From JAFGPS01 sp964628465 (GTDB lineage Bacteria; Planctomycetota; Phycisphaerae; Sedimentisphaerales; Anaerobacaceae), in assembly GCA_964628465.1 (NCBI GenBank), contig CAZVOA010000012.1, positions 1 through 64,000 on the forward strand: DNA of 64,000 bases, read 5' to 3'. This document shows positions 18,253 to 27,354 of this stretch, in pieces. A model generated the notes under the pieces. That model was not told the origin of the DNA, ran no database searches, and worked only from the letters and a program-made list of their open reading frames with translations. The translations under genes and the position numbers were made by a program. The number at the start of each line of letters is the position of its first letter. Within the stretch, counting starts at the first letter, position 1.

Positions 18253-19566
18253 TTATGAAATTCTTTTTAAGACAGTAGCGGCTGTTTGTCCGCCATAAGT
18301 GTAGCCGCAGCAAAGTACATAGTTAATTTCTTTTTCAATAGCATTTTTTACTATATTCAAATTGCATCCATGCGCTATATTATCACAGTTTTTCGCGGCT
18401 GGAATTTTGTTTTCGTTCATCGCGCATGTTGCGGCAATTACATCCATAACTCCTGAGGCGGCGCCTGTATTGCTCAACATGCTTTTAATCGGCCAAACGG
18501 GAATTTCCGAGGCCGCTTCACCAAGAGCGGAATGAATTGCTTTCGATTCAGCCATGTCATCACATGGGATTCCAGTTCCGTGCGGTATAATCAGGTCGAT
18601 TTGTTCGGGTTTTATCTGTGCTTCCTCGATTGCTTTTTCAATCGCGATTTGCAGACCGTAGCCATCAGGTTCGAGATTTTCAAATGCGGGATTAATGCTC
18701 ACGCTCTGACCTGAACCCGCTATTTCAGCAAGAATTTTCGCGTTACGCTGTTTTGCGATGTCATAGTTTTCAAGAACGATAATTCCCGCGGCTTCGCCAA
18801 AAACAGAACCTTTCGCGTTCGCGTCGAAAGGCCTGCAAGCGGACGACGGGTCGTCATTATTTTGTGTTGTGGCTCTCTTGAGCAGGCATTGGCGAATCAT
18901 AATAATTGGATTTACCTTTGCTTCAGCTCCGCCCGCAAGAGCATAATCACTATCTCCTCTCGCTATAATCTGACTCGCTTCCGCAATTGCCAGGTGAGAA
19001 GCAACTTCGGCGCATGTGATGCTATTACTTGGCCCCTGTATATCGTGTACGATTCCAACATGACATGCAAGCATATTTGGTAAGTATTTCAGAAGCCAGA
19101 GCGGCGTGACTAATTCGAGGCCGCTTTTACCCCATTTGCGAATATCGAATTTCCCGCTGTTTACACTTGCCGCAACCGCTGGAGCCAATTCGACCAGGTC
19201 ACAACTGATAAGGCCGGCACCGAGATTTATCGCCATACGTTCCGGCTTGATATTTACTTTCTCAGGGTCGATGCCTTTTGTAATTAAGCCGCTTTGACGA
19301 ACAGCTTCATCAGCCGCTGCGACCGCGAGTTCTATGTCCCTGCACATTAGTTTTGTAGCTTTGCGATGTGTTTTGGGAACATAATCACGAACGTTGAATT
19401 CAGGAACCTGTCCGGCTATTTTACAGTTGAAACCTGACGGGTCGAACGAGGTTATTGTGTTGATACCAACTCTGCCGGTACTAAGTCCCGCCCACATGTC
19501 AGCGACTTTAAGTCCAAGAGGAGTAATTGCGCCGAGACCGGTTATGACTACACGAGAACGAGCCAC
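18253..19566 (-). CDS. Beta-ketoacyl synthase-family protein with Cys-His-Asn active site
   Basis: 437 residues with the thiolase-fold KAS II architecture (ITGLGAITPLG start). Active-site positions: Cys185 in SITCAEVAS and His329 in IPHGTG are kept, but the second His of KAS I/II is Asn366 in KSMLSNTGAASG. It starts at a GTG that overlaps the TAG of the preceding dehydratase by one base, with GGAGG upstream. Paired ketosynthases where one is altered occur in type II polyketide, aryl polyene and some planctomycete fatty-acid clusters. It may be a priming/partner subunit for the adjacent FabF, or an active synthase with KAS III-like residues. Confidence 0.88.
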   Translation of the reverse strand: MARSRVVITGLGAITPLGLKVADMWAGLSTGRVGINTITSFDPSGFNCKIAGQVPEFNVRDYVPKTHRKATKLMCRDIELAVAAADEAVRQSGLITKGIDPEKVNIKPERMAINLGAGLISCDLVELAPAVAASVNSGKFDIRKWGKSGLELVTPLWLLKYLPNMLACHVGIVHDIQGPSNSITCAEVASHLAIAEASQIIARGDSDYALAGGAEAKVNPIIMIRQCLLKRATTQNNDDPSSACRPFDANAKGSVFGEAAGIIVLENYDIAKQRNAKILAEIAGSGQSVSINPAFENLEPDGYGLQIAIEKAIEEAQIKPEQIDLIIPHGTGIPCDDMAESKAIHSALGEAASEIPVWPIKSMLSNTGAASGVMDVIAATCAMNENKIPAAKNCDNIAHGCNLNIVKNAIEKEINYVLCCGYTYGGQTAATVLKRIS

Positions 19567-20063
19567 TAAACAACCTCCGAATTCTTGCTTTTTGAAAGAA
19601 TATCACGCAAAAGTGTCTCAAAAACGGATGTATCCGAACCGAATACAAAGTTTTCTTCCGGGAATTCTATGCCCGCGAGATTCTGGTCAATATGGCTGAA
19701 CATCAAATCAATTTCAGCGATAAGTTTTCCCTGGCGAGTAATTTTGCCGCATGAGCTTGCGGCTTCCGGTGCGATGGATTCAATAATCGCTTCCAGTTCG
19801 AGAGAGTCGCCCGGTTTTACATAATCGAAAAATACAGCTTTTTTAATTTTCGCAAGAACAACTTTTTCCTGGAATTTCTTGGCTTCCCCTACGAGGATAC
19901 CGGCAGTTTGTGCCATAGCTTCAATCATAAGGCATTCCGGCATAACGGGAAAGCCGGGGAAATGGTCGTGTAAATGCTCCTCGGCAAGAGAAACATTTTT
20001 TATCGCTACAGCTCGTTTGCCTGATTCAAATTCTTTAAATTTATCTATCCAAATCCATCGCAT
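19566..20063 (-). CDS. FabZ/FabA-like hotdog dehydratase
   Basis: 165 residues, single hotdog fold. The catalytic His is in LHDHFPGFPVMPE, with the usual Pro-Gly of FabZ replaced by Pro-Glu, and the acidic residue sits in MIEAMAQTAG. This corresponds to 3-hydroxyacyl-ACP dehydratases of the FabZ group. It resembles the other dehydratase of the cassette at the N-terminus (both begin with an I/LIDK...KxIKNVSLAEE pattern), suggesting duplication. Its stop overlaps the start of the second ketosynthase, so coupling is likely. Whether it dehydrates or acts as a thioesterase-like partner is not decided by sequence. Confidence 0.85.
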   Translation of the reverse strand: MRWIWIDKFKEFESGKRAVAIKNVSLAEEHLHDHFPGFPVMPECLMIEAMAQTAGILVGEAKKFQEKVVLAKIKKAVFFDYVKPGDSLELEAIIESIAPEAASSCGKITRQGKLIAEIDLMFSHIDQNLAGIEFPEENFVFGSDTSVFETLLRDILSKSKNSEVV

Positions 20064-20122
20064 ATGTATTGCTTTTTAATTAATACCAGTGAAACTTTTT
20101 ATAGTAACTATATTAATAGTTC

Positions 20123-20515
20123 TTAAGCGTTCAGCTTATTTTCAATATAGTTCACGATCGCGTTCACAGTGAATAAATCAGCCATTTTATTAATATCCGG
20201 GTCTTTCTCGAATTTTGTCAGGTCTGTATGCGACATTTTTTCCCTGAGCATTTTTAAGCCTTTGTCGGTTAATTTGCCGTTATGGACAAGTTCCGCGTCA
20301 TTCATAAGACTTTCGGCAGGGAATAATTCTTCACGCTGAATTTTAATTCCAAATGCTTTTTCAAGCCTGAATACTATATCGAGAAAATCGATACTCTCGG
20401 CTCCGAGGTCTCCCATCAGGGTTGATTCCAAAGAAACCTCGTCATCATCAACTGCCAGTGCATCTACCAGAACTTCCTGAACTTTAGTAAAAATATCATC
20501 GCGACTCATTGTCAT
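20123..20515 (-). CDS. Acyl carrier protein (long form)
   Basis: 130 residues with an ACP domain in the first ~80: the phosphopantetheine attachment Ser is in GAESIDFLD (replacing the usual DSL), with hydrophobic helix II following (IVFRLEKAFGI). The C-terminal ~50 residues (MNDAELVHNGKLTDKG onward) extend well beyond the 75-80 residue norm and end in a helix like ACP helix IV (TVNAIVNYIENKL), so the extra length is mainly an insertion between helices II and IV. CGGAGGT precedes the ATG. It sits between the two dehydratases and probably carries the intermediates for the cassette. Confidence 0.88.
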   Translation of the reverse strand: MTMSRDDIFTKVQEVLVDALAVDDDEVSLESTLMGDLGAESIDFLDIVFRLEKAFGIKIQREELFPAESLMNDAELVHNGKLTDKGLKMLREKMSHTDLTKFEKDPDINKMADLFTVNAIVNYIENKLNA

Positions 20516-20545
20516 ATTCGATACCTCCGTTGTTTTTCAAATTTT

Positions 20546-21025
20546 TTAACTTAAAAGTTTCCATCTTTTTTTCATATTATCAATAATTACAGCATCTACG
20601 GCTGTCATAGCAGAATTTTCATCTGCGAGGTTAAAATGCCTCAGTCCGAATCTGGCTTCTACAATTCGCTGGCCTTTCGATTCACCGAAGCCGCTAAAAC
20701 TGCTTATGTTCTCATCGATAGATTTAACTTCAACTGTATATTCTATCGTGGCGCCAGGCGCCAGAAAACTCTTATATTTAACATTTTTTGCTTCTTCAAG
20801 CAATATCATACTATGTGAGAAATTTTCTGTCTGGCGAACCAGCCATGAAGCGGACTCAACAAGCCCTTCAAGAAGCAATACTCCTGGTAATACAGGGAAT
20901 GTAGGAAAGTGATCCGCCAGGTACTCTTCTGCAAGCGATACATTTTTTATCGTTTTTATCTGCTTGCCTGCTTCAAGTAATATAACTTTGTCTATCAGTA
21001 TGAATTTCATATTTTCGTTCAGCAT
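20546..21025 (-). CDS. FabZ-like hotdog dehydratase (first gene of the cassette)
   Basis: 159 residues, hotdog fold with the FabZ-type catalytic His in LADHFPTFPVLPGV and Glu in LLLEGLVESA. It likely removes water from 3-hydroxyacyl-ACP. The start is uncertain: the second Met (six residues in) aligns better with the paralog at 19566-20063. This is the first gene of the minus-strand cassette, 30 bases before the ACP gene. The gap upstream to the divergent acetyltransferase (about 240 bases) should hold the promoter; I cannot single out one site. Confidence 0.85.
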   Translation of the reverse strand: MLNENMKFILIDKVILLEAGKQIKTIKNVSLAEEYLADHFPTFPVLPGVLLLEGLVESASWLVRQTENFSHSMILLEEAKNVKYKSFLAPGATIEYTVEVKSIDENISSFSGFGESKGQRIVEARFGLRHFNLADENSAMTAVDAVIIDNMKKRWKLLS

Positions 21026-21265
21026 TTATTGTTCTGCTTCCCGAGTTACAACACATAACCCACATAACTCGGCACTCAGAACTTAATAACAAAATTGTCC
21101 AATTTCTAAATAAATTTTCTGTGGTGCTATACGCTATACTGAAAAGGTGATTTTTTCAATTGTTTTTCTGTTCTTTTTTGCTATTTTATGTTTATTGTTG
21201 TTCATTTTTAAAAAGTTCAGGTATAAATTGAGAAAATATTAACAGATTGGATATACTTTTTTACT

Positions 21266-21730
21266 ATGGAAATACGTAATGCTAAAATATCGGATGTACC
21301 GAGAATTCGTGAGCTTGTAAACTATTACGCCGAACTGGACAGAATGCTGTTTCGCTCTATGGCGGATATTTACGAGAATCTCCAGACTTTTATCGTAGCT
21401 GATATTGACGGTGAAGTTGTTGGATGCTGCTCTTTGGAAGTTATCTGGTCTGATTTGGCTGAAATAAAATCATTGGCAATTGATAAAAAATATCAAAAAC
21501 AGGGTATTGGAAAGAAAATTGTGGCAAAGTCGGTGCAAAATGCGATTGAAATTGGTGTTTTGAAGGTTTTTGCGCTCACTTTGGAACCACAGTTTTTTGT
21601 AAAAGCGGGTTTTGAAATTGTAGAAAAAGAAACTCTTCCAATGAAAGTCTGGAGTGATTGTGCCAGATGTCCGAAACAGCAGAATTGTGACGAAACCGCG
21701 GTTGTAAAAACTTTACCACGCGGCACTTAG
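21266..21730 (+). CDS. ArgA-type GNAT N-acetyltransferase
   Basis: 154 residues, a GNAT fold: the acetyl-CoA loop is in KKYQKQGIGKKIV and the preceding beta-strand is AEIKSLAID. The C-terminus has the CARCPKQQNCDE motif, a Cys-rich tail found in the stand-alone N-acetylglutamate synthases of the arginine pathway, so it probably acetylates glutamate. No other arg gene is nearby and there is no obvious Shine-Dalgarno before the ATG. A different small-molecule substrate remains possible. Confidence 0.82.
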   Translation: MEIRNAKISDVPRIRELVNYYAELDRMLFRSMADIYENLQTFIVADIDGEVVGCCSLEVIWSDLAEIKSLAIDKKYQKQGIGKKIVAKSVQNAIEIGVLKVFALTLEPQFFVKAGFEIVEKETLPMKVWSDCARCPKQQNCDETAVVKTLPRGT

Positions 21731-21752
21731 AAAAAATGATAGGTAGTTTTGC

Positions 21753-21772
21753 AGGTTGCGTGTCAACGCACC
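21753..21772. repeat. GGTTGCGT...ACGCACC palindrome
   Basis: A short imperfect inverted repeat in the gap between the convergent acetyltransferase and ABC permease genes. A nearly identical element, GGTGCGT-TGTT-ACGCACC followed by CTAC, lies at 33831-33848. Such GGTGCGT/ACGCACC elements are common intergenic repeats in many bacteria. Confidence 0.45.
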
Positions 21773-21800
21773 ATTAATACTAAGAACTCAAAAACTAATT

Positions 21801-22763
21801 TTAACCTACCTGTCTTCTCTGGAAAATGGCGACCGCCAAAGCTAAAATCGCTCCAATATAACATATTGCATATGACGCGGTCTCGATGATATATTTCAGA
21901 GTAACCTGGCTGCCTTCATAAATTGCGTCGCTTATCCAGAAAATTTGCAGGTTTGGTATTAGATATCTGCCAATTTTTGCCCACAGATGAGTTTGAGCGG
22001 CGTCGTGAAAAGCATAATCACTTACCAAACCCATTAAAAATATACCGATACAAACCGAAAGAGTGACCACAATGTTAAACCTTGCCGAAAGTGCAACCGC
22101 CAAAGCGGCGATTATTAACGCCGCCATGAACAATAACACAGCGCCGTAAATATCCAATGAATTAATGCCGTTTTCCGCCGGGTTAAATTCCCCATGACGG
22201 TCAATAAAAATTAAAAAAATCAGCCCGACTGTCGCGAAAATCGCAATTAAAATTATGGCGGTCGATGTAAATTTCCAGTCGTAAGCGTAATTGAAAAAAG
22301 CACTTAGCACAAACGCGGCTGCCAGGATAATCCCGCCGGATATTATTACCGTCAAGTCTGGTTTATCATTAACTGACTCAAGGACGCCGTACCTGATTGC
22401 CATTATCAGAGCTATTGTACAGATATAATGTGCCAGGGCAACCGCTGTCGATACTCCAAAAAATTTCGCGATAATGAATACCGGCCTTTGAACAGGCTTG
22501 CTCAAAACTGTAGAAATTGTCTTGGTTTCGATTTCTTCCGCTACTGCGCCGGATGCGGAAAAAATTGCTATGAACAAGCTGGTAAGGAATAACGTAGATA
22601 AGCCTATCTCTCGCAAGAGTTTGTTATCGTCGTCCATAGTGTACATTGCAACAGAGGGACTTAGAATAAAAAGAAGCAGGGCTGCAAATATTATAATCGA
22701 ATATACAGGCTGCCTGATTGTTTCGATCAAAGTGTTTTTAGATATTGTGTATAACTTATTCAT
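21801..22763 (-). CDS. ABC-2 type permease
   Basis: 320 residues with about six to seven hydrophobic helices. The N-terminal YTISKNTLIETIRQPVYSIII and the cytoplasmic loop EIETKTISTVLSKPVQRPVFI are signatures of ABC-2 permeases of the NosY/YhaP type (compare EKQIFTIVTKPIRR in the permease at 30554-31909). No ATPase gene is adjacent on the same strand; the nearest candidate is the ATPase at 29323. The 223 bases upstream, shared with the divergent SPFH operon, are AT-rich with no clear motif. Confidence 0.82.
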   Translation of the reverse strand: MNKLYTISKNTLIETIRQPVYSIIIFAALLLFILSPSVAMYTMDDDNKLLREIGLSTLFLTSLFIAIFSASGAVAEEIETKTISTVLSKPVQRPVFIIAKFFGVSTAVALAHYICTIALIMAIRYGVLESVNDKPDLTVIISGGIILAAAFVLSAFFNYAYDWKFTSTAIILIAIFATVGLIFLIFIDRHGEFNPAENGINSLDIYGAVLLFMAALIIAALAVALSARFNIVVTLSVCIGIFLMGLVSDYAFHDAAQTHLWAKIGRYLIPNLQIFWISDAIYEGSQVTLKYIIETASYAICYIGAILALAVAIFQRRQVG

Positions 22764-22986
22764 TTTTCGATTTTTTATGGTCCTATAAATAGTTATGGTG
22801 ACGATTCGTGTATTATTTATAGTATGTGTATTAATTTTTTCATAATAAAACCTATACTAAAATAACTTTTATTGCTATATTACGCAACTTAATATCGAAC
22901 ATTTTAAAAGAATGATTATTATATATATATTGATTTAATACTAAATATAAGTTTTTTTGTTCATAGCATTAAACTTAGGATAAGAA

Positions 22987-25062
22987 ATGATAATATCTTC
23001 AAAACGCCCCAAGAATGTGGCTATATTTTCTTTCATGGCAAGCATGCTTTTCTTTGTCATTGCCTTGCTCGTCGGTAAATCGAGTGGATTTTATGCTGTT
23101 TCTTCGGCGGGCTGGTTTTTTCTTTATGCGGCATTAATCTGGCTTGTATTATCCATTCAGTTTTACCAGCGTTCGTTGGCGGAGCAGGAAAAACTCGATT
23201 TGGGCCAGTTAGCCGGCGGAGAGCAAAACTCCACTATTTTTCAGGCACAGACAGAGCATCAGGATTTATTTTCCGTCGCTCAGGGCCGCCTGAAGATTCT
23301 TGAAAAATGGTTTCTGCCTGTTTTCGCCGCAATAATTGCTTTATATCAAATAATAATCGGCTCAATTACATTAAAGACGGTATTGTCAGGAACTTCTGAG
23401 TCGCCAAAGGAACATTTATTCTGTTCCATAATTATGGCTGGTATTGCGTTCGTAAGTTTTTTGCTCTCACGATATGCGACAGGTATGTCGTCTCAGTCTG
23501 AATGGAAACCTTTAAGAGCTGGCGGCAGTGCTATGCTGGGCGCATCGTTAATATGTTTTGCTTTAGCAATAGCATTCGCACTGGCTTATCTTTCATCATC
23601 ACTATTTATTATTCTTGATATTATAACAAAAGTACTTCCCGGATTGATGATTCTGCTTGGTTCTGAAATAGCGTTAAACCTGGTGATGGATATTTATCGT
23701 CCCAGGTTACACGGCCAGTACAGCAGAAGTGCTTTCGACAGCAGGCTTTTGGGGGTTATCAACGAGCCGGGCGGAATACTTAAAAGTGCAGCGGATGCTC
23801 TCGATTATCAATTCGGTTTTCAGGTTTCTCAGACATGGTTTTATAAACTGCTTGAACAGGCCATTGTTCCGTTAATATTATTCGGTATAGTGACATTATA
23901 TTTATTAAGCTGCTTCGTAGTCGTTAGCCCAGATGAAAAAGCTATAGTGGAATTCTTTGGTAATCCTGTTAACGATTCCAATGACGTAAGGATTATTGGT
24001 CCGGGATTGACTTTAAAATGGCCCTGGCCAATCGAGAAGGTTTATAAATATCCTGTCACAAAAATAGCGGAAATCAGTATTGGTTATAAAGAAAGTGCGG
24101 CAGAAAGGAAAGAACTCCGACCAAAGTTGTGGGGACAGAAGCATTACATGGAGGAGTATCAATTACTTGTAGCAAGTGACACAAAGAAAATAGATGCAAA
24201 CGATACATCTATACCGCCTGTCAATCTTGTTATTGCTGCCGTGCCTGTGCAGTACAGGATTAATGACTTATATGCGTATATTTATAATCATGATAATCCT
24301 GAAGCGATGCTCGAATCGATATGTTACCGTGAGCTTACAAAGTATGCCGCCAGTGCAAGACTGGAAACGGAAGACGAATCAAATCCAAAACAAAGTCTTC
24401 TTGGAAAAGGTCGTATTGAAGCTGAAACAGTTTTAAAACAAAGGATTCAAAAGGCCGCTGATAATGAAAAATTGGGGGTCGAAATAATATTTCTTGGTTT
24501 ACAGGGCGTGCATCCTCCAGTAGAAGTAGCGAAGGATTATCAGAATGTGACAGGCGCAATTCAGGAAAAGCAAAAACTTATTCTTAACGCGGAAACAGAA
24601 AAGATCGGGAGATTAACTGAAAGTGCCGGTTCCGTAGAAAAAGCCGAGCAACTTATAGCTCTCATTAACGAAATCGCAAAAATTGAACGATCAGAGAATC
24701 ATGATTCGCAAGACCTCGATTCTCTCAGAGATAAATTGGATAATGCCTTTGAACAGGCGAGCGGAATAACTTTCAAAACTCTCAGTGAAGCTCAAACGTA
24801 TGCCTTTAATAAAATTATTTTATCCGAAGCGGAAGCCAGAAGATTCGCCGGACAGCTTAAGGCTTACAGGGCTGCACCTGGAATTTATATGCTTGAACAG
24901 CAAATATCCACGTTGGAAAAATCTCTTAAAAGTATTCGTAAATTTGTAATAATGGCTGATGAAGACAGCAAACAAATTACTGTAATTGATCTTCAAAATA
25001 AACTTGACGCATCTGGTTTGATGGAAGTTCAGAATCTTATCAAGGAAAAAAGCGTACCATGA
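22987..25062 (+). CDS. HflK-like SPFH protein with N-terminal multi-pass domain
   Basis: 691 residues. The first ~230 residues contain about six membrane segments, unlike canonical HflK (one TM). A further TM at about 300-322 leads into the SPFH/prohibitin domain (VVSPDEKAIVEFFGN, then WPWPIEKVYKYPV), followed by a long Glu/Lys/Ala-rich coiled coil. SPFH proteins form large ring scaffolds in membranes and, as HflKC, restrain the FtsH protease. AGGATAAG precedes the ATG. Its 3' end overlaps the next SPFH gene by four bases. An FtsH gene is not in the window. Confidence 0.85.
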   Translation: MIISSKRPKNVAIFSFMASMLFFVIALLVGKSSGFYAVSSAGWFFLYAALIWLVLSIQFYQRSLAEQEKLDLGQLAGGEQNSTIFQAQTEHQDLFSVAQGRLKILEKWFLPVFAAIIALYQIIIGSITLKTVLSGTSESPKEHLFCSIIMAGIAFVSFLLSRYATGMSSQSEWKPLRAGGSAMLGASLICFALAIAFALAYLSSSLFIILDIITKVLPGLMILLGSEIALNLVMDIYRPRLHGQYSRSAFDSRLLGVINEPGGILKSAADALDYQFGFQVSQTWFYKLLEQAIVPLILFGIVTLYLLSCFVVVSPDEKAIVEFFGNPVNDSNDVRIIGPGLTLKWPWPIEKVYKYPVTKIAEISIGYKESAAERKELRPKLWGQKHYMEEYQLLVASDTKKIDANDTSIPPVNLVIAAVPVQYRINDLYAYIYNHDNPEAMLESICYRELTKYAASARLETEDESNPKQSLLGKGRIEAETVLKQRIQKAADNEKLGVEIIFLGLQGVHPPVEVAKDYQNVTGAIQEKQKLILNAETEKIGRLTESAGSVEKAEQLIALINEIAKIERSENHDSQDLDSLRDKLDNAFEQASGITFKTLSEAQTYAFNKIILSEAEARRFAGQLKAYRAAPGIYMLEQQISTLEKSLKSIRKFVIMADEDSKQITVIDLQNKLDASGLMEVQNLIKEKSVP

Positions 25063-26003
25063 AAAATATAGCGATAACAATCTTTACAATTATAATTATT
25101 GCGGCATTAGGTCTTTACCTGGTTTCGTTCCAGGTAAGAGAAACAGAATCATGTCTTATGATGACTTTTGGAAAGGCGAGCCAGCCGATTACCGAACCAG
25201 GTTGGTATTTTAAGTGGCCTTATCCGATTCAAAAGCCTGAGAAATATGATTCACGTATGAAGGTTTACGCTCCTGAGACGGAAGAAACCACTACCGCCGG
25301 AGGTGAACCGATTATTGTTAATACGTATGTGGCATGGAGAATATCCGACCCGCTTCTTTATTATAATACCGCGAGCAAAGTGGGAAATTTCGAAGAAGAA
25401 TTACTTAGAAGTCAGATTCGTAACATACAGAATAGTGTAATAGGGCGGCATGAATTTTCAGAATTCGTAAATAGTGATGAGACAAAGATAGCCTTCGAAT
25501 CCATTGAGAAAGAAATGCTCACCGAATTAAGAAACTCTGTTGCCGAAGCGCGGTATGGAATTGAAATTAAAACGCTCGGGATCAAACAGCTAAAAGTCAG
25601 TGAAGACGTTAGCACAAAAGTATTTGACAGGATGAGAGCTGAAAGAAACCGCAAGGCACAGGATACTATTTCAAAAGGAAATGCCGATGTTCTCAAGATA
25701 CAGGAAGAAGCAAGAAAAGTAAGTGAACAATTATTAGCCGCCGCGGAAGCCAGAGCGACAATAAAACGCGGTGAAGGTGACGCCGAAGCTGCAAAGTATT
25801 ATAGTATCATGCAGGAAGATCCTGATTTTGCTGAATTTCTGATTGCTATTGAACGGATGCCTGAAATATTATCAGACAGGACAACATTTGTTGTTGATAC
25901 GACAAAAGAACCTTTCAGCATCTTGTGGGAAAGACCCGATTTAATACCGGCGGATCCAAATAAACCTATGGATGTCAATATTCCTGAAACCGTTGAAGAA
26001 TAA
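25059..26003 (+). CDS. HflC-like SPFH protein
   Basis: 314 residues, matching HflC in length: a single N-terminal TM (about 4-21), then the SPFH domain with the TESCLMMTFGKAS opening, a WPYPIQKPEKYD strand, and a coiled coil with the HflC-type AERNRKAQDTISKGNADVLKI segment. It overlaps the upstream HflK-like gene by four bases (ATGA), which fits the obligate HflK-HflC pairing. No protease motif is present. The C-terminal hydrophobic FLIAIERMPEIL segment is where HflC proteins contact the adjacent ring. Confidence 0.9.
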   Translation: MKNIAITIFTIIIIAALGLYLVSFQVRETESCLMMTFGKASQPITEPGWYFKWPYPIQKPEKYDSRMKVYAPETEETTTAGGEPIIVNTYVAWRISDPLLYYNTASKVGNFEEELLRSQIRNIQNSVIGRHEFSEFVNSDETKIAFESIEKEMLTELRNSVAEARYGIEIKTLGIKQLKVSEDVSTKVFDRMRAERNRKAQDTISKGNADVLKIQEEARKVSEQLLAAAEARATIKRGEGDAEAAKYYSIMQEDPDFAEFLIAIERMPEILSDRTTFVVDTTKEPFSILWERPDLIPADPNKPMDVNIPETVEE

Positions 26004-26011
26004 AAAATATT

Positions 26012-27298
26012 ATGTCAAAAAAAGAAGATAATATCGAATTAAACGAATTGGCAAAGCCGAAATCAAATTCTTCAGAATTTGATACAGCGGGGAAAAGTCT
26101 TACAGAAGCGCTTGAAGTAAGTTTTGTCATCCTCAAGATAATAATGATTATTCTTGTTATAGCTTTTTTGGCTTCCGGTTTTAAAACCGTGAACCCTGAT
26201 GAAAAAGCCTTGGTGTTGAGGTTCGGGAAAATCAGGGGTACAGGACAAGACCGTGTTCTTACCAATGAGGGATCACCTTACTGGATATTACCCTATCCAA
26301 TTGATGAAATGGTCAAAATTCCCTCTGAAAGGACAGATAAATTAGAAATAGAGAGCTTCTGGTATTATATGTCAGAGCAGGAAAAACTTACGGGTAATGC
26401 TGCTGCAATAGATGAAAATAAGCCATTGCTTCCTGTTCGTGACGGGTATTGTTTGACACGAAGTGAGAAACGTGAAGATTCAGATGCCAAAGGTAATGAC
26501 TATAATCTGGTTCATACCAGGTGGGTGATTAATTATCAGATTATAAATCCTGAACTCTTTTTTACTAATGTTCAGATTCCAGAGAAAAAAGTCAGTGATA
26601 TTAATCAGGATGTTTTTAGAGAAGGGCTGGAACCCATTTTACGCAATGTGCTTGAGGATGTCGTTGTTACTACAATGGTTAAATATACTATTGATGAGGC
26701 AATCACAAGCCAGTACGCGATTCGTACAGATGTAAAAGAAAAGCTTCAGGAAAAGCTTAATGACATAGGCTGTGGAGTATTAATTAAAACAGTGCAGCTT
26801 GACAAGGCAGAAGTCCCGCGGCAGGTCAAGAAAGCCTTTGATCTTTCCATGGAAGCAAGTCAAAACAGGAGTAAGGCAATTACCGATGCCGAACGTGAAA
26901 AGACGAATTTACTTAACCAGACAGCCGGGCCTGTAGCTATACAATTATATAAAGCCTTGAATGATAAAACAACAAGCGATGAAGAATTAGAGGCTTTGTG
27001 GTCGCAGCTTAAAGGCAAAGCGAAAGAAAAACTCTCTGACTCTGAAATATACGCTACCAGGGTAGCGAGGAACGCCGAAGCAAGCGCAAATTACCTTAAA
27101 AATCTGCTCCCGGAATACAGGAAGAATCCACAGATTGTTATATCAAAGCTTTATTATGATATGTTGCAGAAAGTTTACCGGAATGCAGATGAAATAATGG
27201 CAATAAACAATAAACCGGGTTCTTCCGGCTCAGAAATGTGGATTCTTCTCAATAGAGATACTACATTAAAACCAAAAGATAACTCGACAAAGAATTAA
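26012..27298 (+). CDS. Third SPFH-domain protein, HflK-like
   Basis: 428 residues: a hydrophilic N-terminus (about 1-40), one TM (about 45-65) and an SPFH domain (KTVNPDEKALVLRFGKIRG, then WILPYPIDEMVKIP), with a Glu/Lys-rich helical C-terminal half containing EASQNRSKAITDAEREK. It begins eight bases after the HflC-like stop with no clear Shine-Dalgarno, so coupling is likely. Having three SPFH genes in tandem instead of the HflK-HflC pair is unusual. The extended N-terminal portion before the TM could be a cytosolic contact. Confidence 0.85.
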   Translation: MSKKEDNIELNELAKPKSNSSEFDTAGKSLTEALEVSFVILKIIMIILVIAFLASGFKTVNPDEKALVLRFGKIRGTGQDRVLTNEGSPYWILPYPIDEMVKIPSERTDKLEIESFWYYMSEQEKLTGNAAAIDENKPLLPVRDGYCLTRSEKREDSDAKGNDYNLVHTRWVINYQIINPELFFTNVQIPEKKVSDINQDVFREGLEPILRNVLEDVVVTTMVKYTIDEAITSQYAIRTDVKEKLQEKLNDIGCGVLIKTVQLDKAEVPRQVKKAFDLSMEASQNRSKAITDAEREKTNLLNQTAGPVAIQLYKALNDKTTSDEELEALWSQLKGKAKEKLSDSEIYATRVARNAEASANYLKNLLPEYRKNPQIVISKLYYDMLQKVYRNADEIMAINNKPGSSGSEMWILLNRDTTLKPKDNSTKN

Positions 27299-27315
27299 TA
27301 CTAATAAATAGTGAT

Positions 27316-27334
27316 TATTATTCGCGGAATAATA
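27316..27334. promoter_or_regulatory. Palindrome upstream of the P-type ATPase
   Basis: A perfect 8-bp inverted repeat TATTATTC-GCG-GAATAATA lies about 20 bases before the ATPase ATG. Its position and symmetry suit a metal-responsive repressor operator (for example a Fur- or ArsR-type site), but no adjacent regulator gene exists, so the assignment is tentative. Confidence 0.35.
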
Positions 27335-27354
27335 CGCGGATAAGAGACAAAATT

